Assembly: GCA_946478645.1 (NCBI GenBank)
Contig: CAMLCW010000221.1
Coordinates: 1 to 8,596 of the forward strand
Direction: 5' to 3'
Origin: an uncultured Variovorax sp.
Lineage (GTDB): Bacteria; Pseudomonadota; Gammaproteobacteria; Burkholderiales; Burkholderiaceae
DNA length: 8,596 nucleotides
Every line of letters begins with the position of its first letter. Positions within the stretch are counted from its first letter, which is position 1. Shown piece after piece: positions 7,813 to 8,596 of this stretch. The translations under genes were made by a program, and so were the position numbers. Under the pieces are notes generated by a model that had not been told where the DNA came from, searched no databases, and worked only from the letters and a program-made list of their open reading frames with translations.

Positions 7813-8596
7813 TCAGCCCTCGCCCATGCCCATGGCGGGGTCGCTGACCGAATGCCGGCCCGTCTCGACGCGGCCCGCGAAACGGCGCGCCCAGGCCGCG
7901 TCGGCGTCGCAGGTGACGGCGAAGTCGTACCAGGCGCCGCTCGACGCCAGGTCCCAGTGCTGCTCGGCCTTGCCGCCGGGCTGCACGGTGGCGGTCCATG
8001 GGCCGTCCTCGCGGTAGGCCTTGGCGCGCACCGTGAACCTGCAGGCTTTGGCGCCCGTGTTGCGCATCTCGAGGTAGACGTTGCCGTTCGCGATGTCGTA
8101 GCACACGCGCACTTCGGGGCCCGGCGCATCGGCGGCGCGCAGGCTGCCGAGGTCGCCCTTGAAGTGGCGGTGGAAGCCGTTGGGCCCGAGCACCCAGAGA
8201 TCGTAGAAGCCGCTGTTGTCGCGCCCGGCCATCCAGAGGTCGTCGAGTGTCTTGCCGGGCTCGACCATGTAGCGGCGCGGCAGTCGGTCGAGGTTGAGCT
8301 TGTCGTACACATGGAACACCGCGGCCGCCGTGCCGGTGTTCGCCATCAGCAGCCGCACCGTGCCGTCGAGCGGCGCCACGCGCGCGCTGGTGTGCAGCTC
8401 GTACGGCAGCGCGCGCGAGGGCCGCGTGCCGGTGGCCTGGCGCGGCAGCTGCGGGTCGAGCGGCAGCGGCACCTGCGCCAGCTTCTCCTGGTTGATGCGG
8501 ATCTGGTCCGCCTCGTCGCGGCTTGCGCGGCCGGTGAGCGCGGGCAGGGGCTCGTCGTTGGGGTTGGCGAAGTTGAAGGCGCTCGTGAGGTCGCCG
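7813..8596 (-). CDS. Phosphocholine-specific phospholipase C, C-terminal part (5' end outside window)
   Basis: The last 260 residues of a PlcN/PlcH-type phospholipase C, an exported enzyme that hydrolyses phosphatidylcholine (sphingomyelin in some members) to phosphocholine. The minus-strand frame is open to the window edge and ends with TGA at 7815-7813. The visible part begins with the family block GDLTSAFNFANPND, the end of the catalytic domain, then an extended linker. GTRPSRALPYELHTSARV introduces two repeats of the C-terminal domain (DUF756). The first contains LLMANTGTAAAVFHVYDK and the second EMRNTGAKACRFTVRAKAY, both with an NTG turn. GTG at 8472 is only an internal Val, not a start. 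The catalytic residues and any export signal are off the window. Full-length relatives are around 700 residues. Convergent with the lyase gene, ten bases between stop codons, with no terminator seen between them. Confidence 0.88.
   Translation of the reverse strand, partial: GDLTSAFNFANPNDEPLPALTGRASRDEADQIRINQEKLAQVPLPLDPQLPRQATGTRPSRALPYELHTSARVAPLDGTVRLLMANTGTAAAVFHVYDKLNLDRLPRRYMVEPGKTLDDLWMAGRDNSGFYDLWVLGPNGFHRHFKGDLGSLRAADAPGPEVRVCYDIANGNVYLEMRNTGAKACRFTVRAKAYREDGPWTATVQPGGKAEQHWDLASSGAWYDFAVTCDADAAWARRFAGRVETGRHSVSDPAMGMGEG

Overview
The window is GC-rich, tightly packed bacterial DNA. Its gene families and codon use fit a Burkholderiales beta-proteobacterium, probably a Comamonadaceae member such as Variovorax. 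That placement is inferred from style and remembered protein similarity, not from a search. I see no mobile element, CRISPR array, tRNA or rRNA. The two outermost genes are cut by the window edges.

Layout. (1) 1-1387, plus strand: C-terminal ~80% of a fused two-domain permease of the 2-aminoethylphosphonate (AEP) importer type. (2) 1388-1706: a 319-base stretch holding a 43-codon lipoprotein gene (1451-1582) with a promoter-like element whose spacing suggests a leaderless mRNA, then a GC-rich hairpin. (3) 1707-2960: an MFS carrier resembling monocarboxylate/oxalate-formate carriers. (4) 3020-3739: a GntR/FCD regulator. (5) 3857-7802: a four-gene apparent operon made of a TauA-like binding protein with a Tat-type signal, a TauB-like ATPase, a TauC-like permease and a cytosolic PLP enzyme of the sphingosine-1-phosphate lyase family. 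(6) 7813-8596, minus strand: C-terminal part of a phosphocholine-specific phospholipase C, converging on the operon with only 10 bases between stop codons.

How it may work together. A perfect 16-bp palindrome (3769-3784) lies in front of the transporter operon. A near copy of its 10-bp core (2975-2984) lies in front of the GntR gene, so the regulator plausibly controls both itself and the operon. The importer would bring in a small sulfonate or other amino-organo-anion, and the PLP enzyme would cleave or decarboxylate it or a derivative. The usual taurine genes (tauD, xsc, tpa) are absent from the window. This transporter-lyase pairing is the most interesting content. The operon leader also holds a terminator-like hairpin whose 3' arm overlaps one arm of a longer-range inverted repeat, an attenuator-like layout that remains speculative.
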